Shown here one piece after another: positions 8,503 through 16,606 of a stretch of 64,000 bases of DNA (positions within the stretch are counted from its first letter, which is position 1; each line of letters opens with the position of its first letter). Origin of the DNA: Flagellimonas sp947499585 (GTDB lineage Bacteria > Bacteroidota > Bacteroidia > Flavobacteriales > Flavobacteriaceae). A model generated the notes under the pieces. That model was not told where the DNA came from. It saw only the letters and a list, made by a program, of their open reading frames with translations, and made no database searches. The stretch covers positions 1,674,001 through 1,738,000 of the forward strand of contig NZ_CP138995.1 of assembly GCF_044596045.1 (NCBI RefSeq). Direction: 5' to 3'. Position numbers and translations under genes: made by a program.

Positions 8503-9861
8503 TTAGGTAGGCAATTGACTTCCTGACCAATCAATTTTTCTAGAGGTAAACATGATAATACTCAAAATGACAAACAGACCTATACTACCAACTAATAAGG
8601 CGTAGTCTTCCAGCTGTATTATCACAAAAATGAACGTATACAAACTAAACATGGACCCTAAAATCAAAAAAGTGAATTTTGAATTTTTTAAGATGGATCT
8701 GGAATATATTGTAATCAGTGTTACTACAGATACTCCTGAAATTAGATAGGCAAAAAGGTAACTTTGATGTTCAGAAATGGAAATTAAAAGGGTATAGAAC
8801 ATGACCAATGCCAATCCAATCATCAAATATTGAAAGGGATGAATGGATATTTTACTGCTAATCTGAATCAATAGAAATACTAAAAGAGTCAACCCAACAA
8901 TCATAAGGCCATATTTACTGGTTCGCTCGGTTTTCTGGTAGTCGTCCACAGGCACAAGAAACTCGGTTCCAAATGAAAATTGTGATAAATCTGGTAACGA
9001 ATCAAAAAAGTATTGCCCAAATCTTCGGTTGGTTTCCAACACCTTCCATTTGGCTTCAAAACCTTTGTCAGAAATCTTTTTACCTTCTGTATCTGGCAGA
9101 AAATTTCCATTAAAGCTTGGAGAATGCCAATTGGACTTCATGGATACGTCAGTTTCCCTGCCAATGGGAATATACTGTAGTGTTTGGCTGCCATTTATCC
9201 CAAAATTAGATTCAAAAGCAAAAGAATGTTCCTTTATTTTATTTAAGTCCGTTAAAAAACCAGATTCCAAGGTATTCATAAAAGAAGAATCGAACTTGGG
9301 TTTTAAAGGATATGTATTTTCGCTAAGTTTTACGTTGATGGTGTTCCGAATGCCTTTAAGGTTGCTAGTTTTAAATACAACCGTAGCTTTGTTCCAAAGA
9401 ATATCTTCGTCCTTTATTTCCCTGACAGCGAAGTTGAGCTTGGCAAATTTTCCTTTTATTTTGGTATCAGCGGTATATACTACAGACTCATAGATGCCAC
9501 GTTCTAAAGGTTGTGTGTTTACGTTAGAGTCTATATCAAGTTCCCAAGGAAAGAAATACGCTGTATGCATCTCCGGTTTTTCAGTTTTCAAAAAAGTTTT
9601 GGTTTTTTCATCAAAAACTTTTTCTTCTACATAAGTTCTATAAGGGACTTTTAAAATAGGTCCATAGAGCACCACTTTTTCACCCCATTTACTGTTGATT
9701 TCGGCAATAACATCAGTTTGTCTAAATCCTCTTTCTCTAATAAGGTCTTTTACAAAACTCAGCGGAATCAATAATATTAGAATTAAGAATCCTACGGTTA
9801 GCATTTTAGCTGAGATTGAGTTTTTAAACCAGTTTCCAATTTTCTGTTTTTGAATAGCCAT
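8503..9861 (-). CDS. creD: Inner-membrane protein CreD
   Basis: 452 residues, the usual length for CreD. One helix at about 18-38 (MLTVGFLILILLIPLSFV), a large periplasmic domain (IRERGFRQTDVIAEINSKWG onward to about residue 310) and then five or six helices to the end. The N-terminal signature around RERGFRQ and the GPILKVPY segment fit the family. CreD is an inner-membrane protein tied to envelope integrity; in gamma-proteobacteria it is controlled by CreBC. Here no CreBC is visible; instead the gene follows a small winged-helix regulator with a 53-base gap that contains a perfect palindrome directly before the creD start, so local control is likely (inference). Confidence 0.93.
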   Translation of the reverse strand: MAIQKQKIGNWFKNSISAKMLTVGFLILILLIPLSFVKDLIRERGFRQTDVIAEINSKWGEKVVLYGPILKVPYRTYVEEKVFDEKTKTFLKTEKPEMHTAYFFPWELDIDSNVNTQPLERGIYESVVYTADTKIKGKFAKLNFAVREIKDEDILWNKATVVFKTSNLKGIRNTINVKLSENTYPLKPKFDSSFMNTLESGFLTDLNKIKEHSFAFESNFGINGSQTLQYIPIGRETDVSMKSNWHSPSFNGNFLPDTEGKKISDKGFEAKWKVLETNRRFGQYFFDSLPDLSQFSFGTEFLVPVDDYQKTERTSKYGLMIVGLTLLVFLLIQISSKISIHPFQYLMIGLALVMFYTLLISISEHQSYLFAYLISGVSVVTLITIYSRSILKNSKFTFLILGSMFSLYTFIFVIIQLEDYALLVGSIGLFVILSIIMFTSRKIDWSGSQLPT

Positions 9862-9878
9862 AATATATAATTTAAAGT

Positions 9879-9895
9879 ACTTTGAATTTCAAAGT
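9879..9895. promoter_or_regulatory. Palindromic operator in front of creD
   Basis: ACTTTGAATTTCAAAGT, an 8-1-8 perfect palindrome 17 bases before the creD start codon. On the plus strand it is preceded by TTTAAAGT, giving 25 bases that match the site at 10819-10843 except at the symmetric centre base. Likely binding site of the adjacent winged-helix regulator. Confidence 0.7.
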
Positions 9896-9914
9896 GAATG
9901 AATAAAAAAAATGA

Positions 9915-10208
9915 TTATTGATTTTTAATGATATGTTCCAATGCTTCTATGTGTTTTTTAAAGGATACTTTACCTAATGCAGTAGCTGAATATCTTGTGT
10001 TGGGCTTTTTGCCAATGAACGACTTTTCAATTTTTATATACTCCGCTTTTTCCAATGTCTTTGTATGACTGGCGAGATTACCATCCGTAACATCCAATAA
10101 CTCTTTAAGCCGATTAAAATCAACCTCTTCATTAACCATAAGAATAGACATTATACCTAATCTTATGCGATGATCAAACAATTTGTTGATATTGTCAATA
10201 AGCCCCAT
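9915..10208 (-). CDS. Winged-helix transcriptional regulator (HTH_34, MarR/ArsR-like)
   Basis: 97 residues, one winged-helix domain. The recognition helix falls in LLDVTDGNLASHTKTLEKAEYI (about residues 36-57) and the wing in IEKSFIGKKPNTRYSATALG. The family binds palindromic DNA as a dimer. It starts one base after the stop of the upstream membrane gene (TAG-C-ATG on the minus strand), so the two are translationally coupled, and it precedes creD by 53 bases. Two copies of a palindrome flank the cluster genes it would control, pointing to autoregulation plus control of creD. No effector domain is present; the signal might be sensed through the membrane partner (inference). Confidence 0.88.
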   Translation of the reverse strand: MGLIDNINKLFDHRIRLGIMSILMVNEEVDFNRLKELLDVTDGNLASHTKTLEKAEYIKIEKSFIGKKPNTRYSATALGKVSFKKHIEALEHIIKNQ

Positions 10209-10209
10209 G

Positions 10210-10818
10210 CTATGCTTTTTCTTCTTTAAAGTAAATCAGGCTGCCATATATAATGTGCAAAACACCAAATCCAATCACCCAGAACCAAAATCCGTACCCA
10301 GGTAGTGCAGCACATATCAATCCTAAAATGATTTCTGCATATCCCAAATATTTTACATTTCCAATGGTGTATTTGGAAGCATTTACCAACGCCAATCCAT
10401 AAAAAATGAGCATTAATGACCCTGTGAGTCCATAATGCTGGCTGTTAAGTTTGATGAGAATATATATACCGCCAGTAACCAGTGGCACCAAAAAACTGAT
10501 AAGCAATCTTTTAGTGGTTTCATCCCATACCTTTTCATTATTCTTTTTTGCTTTTTTTGAGGACAACAAATATGCAGTAACCAAGCTCAGAACAGCAACT
10601 GCGACTAAAATACCCACAATTATTTTAAAATTCCAACTATGTAGGGTCACATAACCTTCGTTTTTAGGAATTAGGAAGATATAAGTGACAATGGCTCCAG
10701 TAATGGCATAGATGCCAGCTAAAATCCCAGATAGCCCGCTAAGAGAGATAAATCTGGAAGAACGATTCATTAAATCCTTGATTTGGGAAATATCGTCTAA
10801 GTATTTTTTTGATTCCAT
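10210..10818 (-). CDS. Multispan membrane protein of the creD cluster
   Basis: 202 residues. After a soluble start (MESKKYLDDISQIKDLMNRSSRF) there are about six hydrophobic helices spread over residues 20-190 and a short charged tail YFKEEKA. I know no assigned function. It is the first gene of the cluster and is coupled to the regulator by a one-base gap. The palindromic operator lies only 8 bases before its ATG, so repressor binding would cover the ribosome-landing region of the gene. Possible role: a membrane sensor or partner for the regulator (inference). Confidence 0.82.
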   Translation of the reverse strand: MESKKYLDDISQIKDLMNRSSRFISLSGLSGILAGIYAITGAIVTYIFLIPKNEGYVTLHSWNFKIIVGILVAVAVLSLVTAYLLSSKKAKKNNEKVWDETTKRLLISFLVPLVTGGIYILIKLNSQHYGLTGSLMLIFYGLALVNASKYTIGNVKYLGYAEIILGLICAALPGYGFWFWVIGFGVLHIIYGSLIYFKEEKA

Positions 10819-10826
10819 TTTAAAGT

Positions 10827-10843
10827 ACTTTGAAATTCAAAGT
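10827..10843. promoter_or_regulatory. Palindromic operator in front of the regulator operon
   Basis: ACTTTGAAATTCAAAGT, 8-1-8 perfect palindrome, 8 bases from the start of the membrane gene, with the same TTTAAAGT flank as the creD site. The overlapping AAAGTACTTT is itself a palindrome, so three half-sites are spaced along the element. Confidence 0.7.
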
Positions 10844-10898
10844 TAATATAATTTTCTTATCACGATGATTTTTTTTAAAAATTAGATGAATTACCACT

Positions 10899-10906
10899 TA
10901 TTTTTG
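10899..10906 (+). promoter_or_regulatory. TAnnTTTG -7 element for the DUF1801 gene
   Basis: TATTTTTG matches the Bacteroidota -7 consensus. Its last base is only 4 bases before the ATG at 10911, so transcription would start at or next to the start codon, giving a leaderless message. No clear TTG box is seen upstream. Confidence 0.5.
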
Positions 10907-10910
10907 AATT

Positions 10911-11276
10911 ATGAATCCAGCAGAGGACTACATTCTAAGCCAAGAGGAACCTTTTAAAGGTATTTTATTACAGCTACAAGTACTGATTGAAACGACTATC
11001 CCTCAATTGGAGCTAAAATTTAAATATAGAATCCCATTTTACTATTTAGATGGTAAGCCATTTTGTTATATAAATGTACCCTCCAAAAAAAAGTATGCTG
11101 ATGTTGGTTTTTGGAGTTCTGCTCATTTAACTGCCCATCTTGATAAAATGACTACAGACGGAAGAAAAGTAATGAAATCTCTTCGCTATACTACTTTGGA
11201 TGAAATTGATGGGCAAGTTTTGATTGAGGTCTTACAAGATGCCTATAATGTAAACCACAAAGGGTTTTGGAAGTAA
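10911..11276 (+). CDS. DUF1801 (YdhG-like) domain protein
   Basis: 121 residues, one small alpha/beta domain of the DUF1801 type: MNPAEDYILSQEEPFKGILLQLQVLIE at the start, KFKYRIPFYYLDGKPFCYIN in the middle and ADVGFWSSAHL. No enzymatic function is established for the family. It is a monocistronic gene that diverges from the creD cluster and meets the DUF3857 gene tail to tail with two bases between. Confidence 0.8.
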   Translation: MNPAEDYILSQEEPFKGILLQLQVLIETTIPQLELKFKYRIPFYYLDGKPFCYINVPSKKKYADVGFWSSAHLTAHLDKMTTDGRKVMKSLRYTTLDEIDGQVLIEVLQDAYNVNHKGFWK

Positions 11277-11278
11277 GA

Positions 11279-13246
11279 TTACATTTTTTCTAATACAATC
11301 AATGAATTACTCTGAATATTAACCGCGTTCATGAAGATTTCTTTGAGCGGATTATAATAATGAGAGGCAAAATTCGAATTTTTAATACAAAAATCAAAAA
11401 GCACTGTGATTACGCCGTATTTTTCAACGCACTCAAACCTTAGCTGTGCTGAATTATCACCGAGGATAATATTGCTGTTTTCGGGTAAGTTTTTTAGATT
11501 GTACCCTTCAGGTATTTTAATATATGTTTGATACTTAAAATTTCTTTTATACCCAAAATCTATAGGGTAGTTACGTTCTTCAAGAATAAAGGGATTCTTT
11601 GAAAAGAACTTTATAAAAAAGGGATTTAGATATAACTTATCTTCTATGCTACCCATTTCCCATTCAAATTTATACCGTTCTGAAACCCTTTTTTCATCTG
11701 AATTTTCTTCTTGTAATTCATAATCCGAAATACTTACCTCATTTGCAAAAGAGTCTTCAAGTTGTATGAGATAGTCTTCTTTGGATAATGCATTAATAGC
11801 TTTTCTTTTGTCAACGGCATAGTATCCTGTTTGAATGGAATTAAAACTTCCTTCAATTATTTCATTTTCCAAATCCAAAGAAACCATGCCTCTTACAATG
11901 TTCTTATTTTTTTCTTCAGGTGTAATGTCGTGCCAATAGCTCCCATTCGTAAAATCCATTACCCGACCATAATAATTCAAGCATCTATAGGGGAGCATTC
12001 CAAAAGGGGTTTCCTTATCAGTGGCATCCAAAAGATAGCTTTCCCCGTTTATTTCTGCTTTTACGACTAGATAATTAAAATCGGACATTACGGGATGTAT
12101 TTTTTTTGGCATCCCGTTTTTTCTTGTAGACATAAGCATTATTTCAGCTTTTATATTAGACGCGTTGAGCAAATTGATTAGTGATAAATTAATTTCTCCC
12201 ACGTTTCCAGCTTTTTTCTCAAAAGCATCTTTTACTCTACTATTTTGATGGATACTGTATTTTTTATTCCAAGTAAAGTAACTTTTTGTAAACTCATATA
12301 TTTCCTTTGCTCTTTTGAGTTCGTCGGGTTCATCGAAAAGTTCTGATGGCACATTTTTTTCGAAATATGCATTTTTAGTAAGCTGCCTTCCAATGTCTTT
12401 ATCAGCTTTGAACTCTTTATCAACATCCTTCCAAGTTTTGGTATATTTTTCCCGAACACCATTGAACCCCTTGAACTCAGACAGTTCAAACTCAATTTTT
12501 GAGATATAGTTTGAAGGCGCCAACATATATTTTTCCGCTTCTTTAAAAGCAGGGATATCTTTCATTCCGTATTTTACCACCTCGCAATCGCCAGTTATAG
12601 CATAACCTTCTATATGAAAACAACGCTTTTTTACACTGGATTCGTTAATATCCAATTCTAATGAACCAATAAGAGTTCTATTGTAAACATAATTTCCTGG
12701 TATCTCCGCAGTAAATTCACTCTGTACTTTTGGAATGTCGCTTTGAAAGACCCATCCTGTTAAATTATACATGTAAGGTGTAATCAATTTGTATTGATAC
12801 TCCAGAATACTACCTTCTTGTAGATTTGGAAACGTAAATTTTTTTTCAGACCAATTTTCACTTACATCAGAAGTATAAATCTTGTTTTTTAACACAAAGT
12901 TTTTCGAATCTCCGTTGTGGGTTATGGCACTAATATTTTCAATTATTTCGGTTAGTCTATCTTTATGATAATAAGGAATAGAGATGGTGGCTTTATCAAA
13001 CCCTTCCTTTTTTAGAATTTTTATTTTTACATGATATTCTTTGATTAATCTAATCTTACTACCTATTACCTCAAAATGGTCTTTGCCTTTTTCAAAAAGT
13101 ACAACTGCCTTAGCGGTTGAATCTTTTTCATACGTTTTAAAATTTTTCTCAAAAGAAGTAAGCTTTCCAAATTCATCTTCTTTTTGGGCACTTACGGTTA
13201 AAAAGAAACAAGAAAATAGTAGCAGAAGAGTTTTATTACAATTCAT
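11279..13246 (-). CDS. DUF3857 / transglutaminase-fold exported protein, catalytic site lost
   Basis: 655 residues with a signal peptide (cleavage after VSA, residue 20). A DUF3857 beta domain covers about 50-220. A transglutaminase-like core follows at about 310-415, but where active members have the Cys motif this one has AGNVGE (346-351), and the His position reads FNYLVV (390-395); only the Asp-containing LLDATD (405-410) remains. It is therefore probably a binding or scaffolding module, not an enzyme. The same degenerate form is common in Bacteroidota (from memory). It starts 17 bases after the kdsA stop, so it is likely on the kdsA transcript, which suggests an envelope role. Confidence 0.88.
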   Translation of the reverse strand: MNCNKTLLLLFSCFFLTVSAQKEDEFGKLTSFEKNFKTYEKDSTAKAVVLFEKGKDHFEVIGSKIRLIKEYHVKIKILKKEGFDKATISIPYYHKDRLTEIIENISAITHNGDSKNFVLKNKIYTSDVSENWSEKKFTFPNLQEGSILEYQYKLITPYMYNLTGWVFQSDIPKVQSEFTAEIPGNYVYNRTLIGSLELDINESSVKKRCFHIEGYAITGDCEVVKYGMKDIPAFKEAEKYMLAPSNYISKIEFELSEFKGFNGVREKYTKTWKDVDKEFKADKDIGRQLTKNAYFEKNVPSELFDEPDELKRAKEIYEFTKSYFTWNKKYSIHQNSRVKDAFEKKAGNVGEINLSLINLLNASNIKAEIMLMSTRKNGMPKKIHPVMSDFNYLVVKAEINGESYLLDATDKETPFGMLPYRCLNYYGRVMDFTNGSYWHDITPEEKNKNIVRGMVSLDLENEIIEGSFNSIQTGYYAVDKRKAINALSKEDYLIQLEDSFANEVSISDYELQEENSDEKRVSERYKFEWEMGSIEDKLYLNPFFIKFFSKNPFILEERNYPIDFGYKRNFKYQTYIKIPEGYNLKNLPENSNIILGDNSAQLRFECVEKYGVITVLFDFCIKNSNFASHYYNPLKEIFMNAVNIQSNSLIVLEKM

Positions 13247-13263
13247 CTGAATTAGGAAATGGG

Positions 13264-14082
13264 TTAGAGGTTGTTAATAGTTTTTCTTATCGCCACCAAA
13301 TCGGTCAATAGTTTTTCTAGTAAACTTAGGTCCAGCATATTTGCACCATCACTCTTGGCATTGGCCGGGTCAAAATGGGTTTCCATAAAAAGTCCGTCAA
13401 CTCCCGCGGCAATGCCTGCACGTGCCATAGTTCCTATTAACGCAGGTCTTCCCCCAGTTACACCAGAAGATTGATTTGGTTGTTGTAACGAATGCGTTAC
13501 ATCTAGTACCACAGGTGCATACTGCTTCATGGTGGGGATACCTCTAAAATCCACAATCATATCCTGGTAACCGAACATGGTACCGCGATCTGTTATAATG
13601 GCCTGCTCGTTACCCATCTCTGTTACCTTGGTAACGGCATGTTTCATGCTCTCTGGAGACATAAATTGTCCCTTTTTTAGATTGACAGTTTTGCCGGTTT
13701 TTGCCGCTGCTACGACCAAATCTGTTTGTCTAACCAAAAAAGCAGGAATTTGAAGGATGTCTACATATTCCGCAGCCATAGCTGCATCCTGTTCTGTGTG
13801 TATATCCGTAACTGTGGGAACTTTAAAAGTTTCTGATACTTTTCTTAGAATTTTCAATGCTTTTTCATCGCCAATACCAGTAAAAGAATCTATTCTGCTT
13901 CTATTGGCCTTTTTAAAACTCCCCTTAAAAACATAGGGAATCTCAAGCTTCTCCGTAATCTCAACTACTTGTTCGGCAATTCGAAGGGCCATTTCTTCAC
14001 CTTCAATGGCACAAGGACCCGCTAGCAAGAAAAAATTATCACTATTTGTATGTTTTAACTGAGGGATTACGTCTAATTGCAT
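13264..14082 (-). CDS. kdsA: 3-deoxy-D-manno-octulosonate 8-phosphate synthase
   Basis: 272 residues from the ATG at 14082, which gives the normal family length; an in-frame ATG 75 bases upstream would add a hydrophobic, unrelated extension. Condenses phosphoenolpyruvate with arabinose 5-phosphate to KDO-8-phosphate in the cytoplasm, the first committed step for the LPS inner core. Motifs: LLAGPCAIE (19-27), FKKANRSR (56-63), DIHTE, GGRPALI, and THFDPANAKSDGANML. Cys24 in AGPCAIE is the residue that marks the metal-dependent class (the E. coli type has Asn there). A TAnnTTTG element 16 bases upstream supports the start. Confidence 0.96.
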   Translation of the reverse strand: MQLDVIPQLKHTNSDNFFLLAGPCAIEGEEMALRIAEQVVEITEKLEIPYVFKGSFKKANRSRIDSFTGIGDEKALKILRKVSETFKVPTVTDIHTEQDAAMAAEYVDILQIPAFLVRQTDLVVAAAKTGKTVNLKKGQFMSPESMKHAVTKVTEMGNEQAIITDRGTMFGYQDMIVDFRGIPTMKQYAPVVLDVTHSLQQPNQSSGVTGGRPALIGTMARAGIAAGVDGLFMETHFDPANAKSDGANMLDLSLLEKLLTDLVAIRKTINNL

Positions 14083-14097
14083 CAACACATGTTTTGG

Positions 14098-14105
14098 CAA
14101 AAATA
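14098..14105 (-). promoter_or_regulatory. TAnnTTTG -7 element for kdsA
   Basis: TATTTTTG on the minus strand, 15 bases before the kdsA ATG. It lies downstream of the rejected longer start and therefore supports the shorter protein. No TTG at the expected distance. Confidence 0.5.
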
Positions 14106-14151
14106 CTATTTTGAAAAAGTATATGTTATAATAGTACCAAATTAACCTACA

Positions 14152-14709
14152 ATGCATAGAATTATCCTTTTAGCAACCTTCTTTTGTTGCACTCTGATAC
14201 AGGCCCAATTTGGCAAAAACTGCGAGGTAAGACAAATTAAGATTAACTTCTTTAACCCTGGCCTTGAGTATGAGATGGGTTTAGGGGTCAATAGCACTTT
14301 GGATTTTAGGGTAGCATGGCAAGTTGCATTGGAACCGGCAAGCTCTACACCTATTGAAGATTACGATTTCTTCCCGGCCATTACCGTTCAGAACAGATAT
14401 TACCACAATTTTAATGGTAGGTATAGAAGAGGTAGACAGATTTATGGAAATTCGGGGAATTATATAGCTCCCACTGTTGCAGTTTTTTCTCCTGAGAAAA
14501 GAGTCGTAGAAAATACACTGGTAGATGGCGTACATGCATATTCAGGCTTGGTTTATGGTGTGCAAAGAAGTTTTAATTCTGGATTGAGTTTTTCAATAGA
14601 TGCGGGAGCCGGTTATTATTTTGGTCCTTTTGAAGGGGGAATCCACCCAGTTTTAAATTTTAGTTTGGGTTGGATTATTAGCGAGAAGCGATGGTGTGTT
14701 GGAAAATAA
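14152..14709 (+). CDS. Hypothetical outer-membrane beta-barrel-like protein
   Basis: 185 residues. Signal peptide MHRIILLATFFCCTLIQAQ, then alternating hydrophobic strands rich in aromatic and Gly residues (FNPGLEYEMGLGVNSTLDFRVAWQV, AGAGYYFGPFEGGIHPVLNFSLGW), consistent with a small eight-strand barrel. The C-terminus (SEKRWCVGK) lacks the terminal Phe of many barrels. No named family recognised. It diverges from kdsA, the start codons about 70 bases apart. Confidence 0.75.
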   Translation: MHRIILLATFFCCTLIQAQFGKNCEVRQIKINFFNPGLEYEMGLGVNSTLDFRVAWQVALEPASSTPIEDYDFFPAITVQNRYYHNFNGRYRRGRQIYGNSGNYIAPTVAVFSPEKRVVENTLVDGVHAYSGLVYGVQRSFNSGLSFSIDAGAGYYFGPFEGGIHPVLNFSLGWIISEKRWCVGK

Positions 14710-14779
14710 CTATGAAACACACTCAAAATCAATAAGATAAAAATAACATTTGATAGCACTAACAAGCAGAAAATAGCAG

Positions 14780-14787
14780 TATCTTTG
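14780..14787 (+). promoter_or_regulatory. TAnnTTTG -7 element for typA
   Basis: TATCTTTG, 19 bases before the typA start codon. The nearest TTG upstream is spaced 27 bases away, longer than usual. Confidence 0.55.
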
Positions 14788-14806
14788 CAGCCTTAAAAAT
14801 TAGGTT

Positions 14807-16606
14807 ATGACCAAGATTAAGAATATTGCTATCATAGCGCACGTTGACCACGGTAAAACAACCTTGGTTGATAAAATCATGTTTCATTGTCAGTTATTCA
14901 GAGACAATGAGAACAAGGGTGATTTAATTTTGGATAATAATGACCTTGAAAGAGAACGGGGAATTACAATTGTTTCCAAGAACGTTTCTGTTGTTTACAA
15001 AGACACTAAAATAAATATCATAGATACTCCTGGTCACGCCGATTTTGGAGGTGAAGTTGAGCGTGTGCTTAATATGGCAGATGGGGTACTGTTATTGGTA
15101 GATGCCTTTGAAGGACCTATGCCACAGACTCGATTCGTTTTACAAAAAGCTATTGATCTTGGATTAAAACCTTGCGTTGTCATCAATAAAGTTGATAAGG
15201 AAAATTGTACTCCAGAAGAAGTACATGAAAAGGTTTTCGATTTAATGTTTGAATTGGGAGCTGAAGAATGGCAATTAGATTTTCCGACGGTATACGGTTC
15301 AGCAAAGCAGAACTGGATGAGTGAAGATTTTCAAAAACCGACCTCTAATATAGAACCACTTCTGGATATGGTAATAGAACATGTCCCAGAATTTAAACCA
15401 GAGCAAGGGTCTACTCAGATGTTGATTACCTCTTTGGATTTCTCATCTTTTACAGGACGTATTGCTATTGGTAGATTACAACGTGGTACTTTAAAAGAAG
15501 GCCAGCAAATCTCTTTGGTGAAAAGGGATGGTAGTATTGTAAAAACCAAAGTGAAAGAACTTTTTACTTTTGAAGGATTGGGTCGTAAAAAAGTACAAGA
15601 AGTTGTAGCGGGTGATATTTGCGCAATAGTTGGTATGGAAGGCTTTGAAATTGGTGACACGGTTGCTGATTTAGAAAATCCCGAAAAATTGAAAACCATT
15701 GCCATTGATGAACCTACAATGAGCATGTTGTTTACAATTAATGACAGTCCATTTTTTGGTAAGGATGGTAAATTTGTGACTTCCAGACACATCAAAGAAC
15801 GTTTGGAAAAAGAACTGGAAAAGAATTTGGCGCTACGCGTTGAAGAAACCGATAGTGCGGATAAATTCATGGTTTTTGGTCGAGGTGTTTTGCATCTTTC
15901 CGTATTGATAGAAACCATGCGTAGAGAAGGGTACGAACTTCAAATAGGACAGCCTCAGGTTATAATCAAAGAAGTTGATGGAGTAAAGTGTGAACCAGTA
16001 GAACATTTAACCATTGATTTGCCAGAAGAAGTATCTGGAAAGGCAGTAGAAATGGTTTCCATTAGAAAAGGTGAAATGACCAGTATGGAAGCAAAGGGTT
16101 CTCGAATGCTTTGTGAATTTTTGATTCCGTCCAGAGGAATTATTGGTCTTAGAAATCAATTGTTGACTGCCACCGCAGGTGAAGCTATAATGGCTCACCG
16201 CTTTTTAGAGTACCAACCTTTAAAAGGGGATATTGCACAAAGGCAAAACGGGTCTCTGGTCTCTATGGAGAATGGTACTGCTATTCCTTATTCTATCGAT
16301 AAACTTCAAGATAGAGGCAAATTTTTTATTGATCCGGGAGAAGATATTTACGAAGGACAGGTTATTGGTGAAAATTCACGTGGTGATGATATGACCGTTA
16401 ATGTAACCAAGACTAAAAAGTTATCGAATGTACGTTCTTCAGGTGCAGATGATAAGGCTAAAATTGTACCGGCTATAAAGTTTTCTTTGGAAGAAGCATT
16501 GGAATATATTCAGAAAGATGAATATGTTGAGGTAACTCCTAGTCATATTAGACTTAGAAAAATTTATCTAAAAGAAGTAGACAGAAAGCGAAACAAGATA
16601 GATTAA
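14807..16606 (+). CDS. typA: Ribosome-associated GTPase TypA/BipA
   Basis: 599 residues, full length. G motifs: AHVDHGKTTL (11-20), DTPGHADFGG (73-82), NKVDKE (127-132). The rest follows the elongation-factor-like layout of domain II, two EF-G-like domains and the TypA C-terminal domain (GRGVLHLSVLIETMRREGYE near 355-375; ending in VEVTPSHIRLRK). TypA binds 70S ribosomes and helps ribosome assembly and growth under cold or other stress. It overlaps the convergent ROK gene by its stop codon: both stops lie within TTAA. Confidence 0.97.
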   Translation: MTKIKNIAIIAHVDHGKTTLVDKIMFHCQLFRDNENKGDLILDNNDLERERGITIVSKNVSVVYKDTKINIIDTPGHADFGGEVERVLNMADGVLLLVDAFEGPMPQTRFVLQKAIDLGLKPCVVINKVDKENCTPEEVHEKVFDLMFELGAEEWQLDFPTVYGSAKQNWMSEDFQKPTSNIEPLLDMVIEHVPEFKPEQGSTQMLITSLDFSSFTGRIAIGRLQRGTLKEGQQISLVKRDGSIVKTKVKELFTFEGLGRKKVQEVVAGDICAIVGMEGFEIGDTVADLENPEKLKTIAIDEPTMSMLFTINDSPFFGKDGKFVTSRHIKERLEKELEKNLALRVEETDSADKFMVFGRGVLHLSVLIETMRREGYELQIGQPQVIIKEVDGVKCEPVEHLTIDLPEEVSGKAVEMVSIRKGEMTSMEAKGSRMLCEFLIPSRGIIGLRNQLLTATAGEAIMAHRFLEYQPLKGDIAQRQNGSLVSMENGTAIPYSIDKLQDRGKFFIDPGEDIYEGQVIGENSRGDDMTVNVTKTKKLSNVRSSGADDKAKIVPAIKFSLEEALEYIQKDEYVEVTPSHIRLRKIYLKEVDRKRNKID

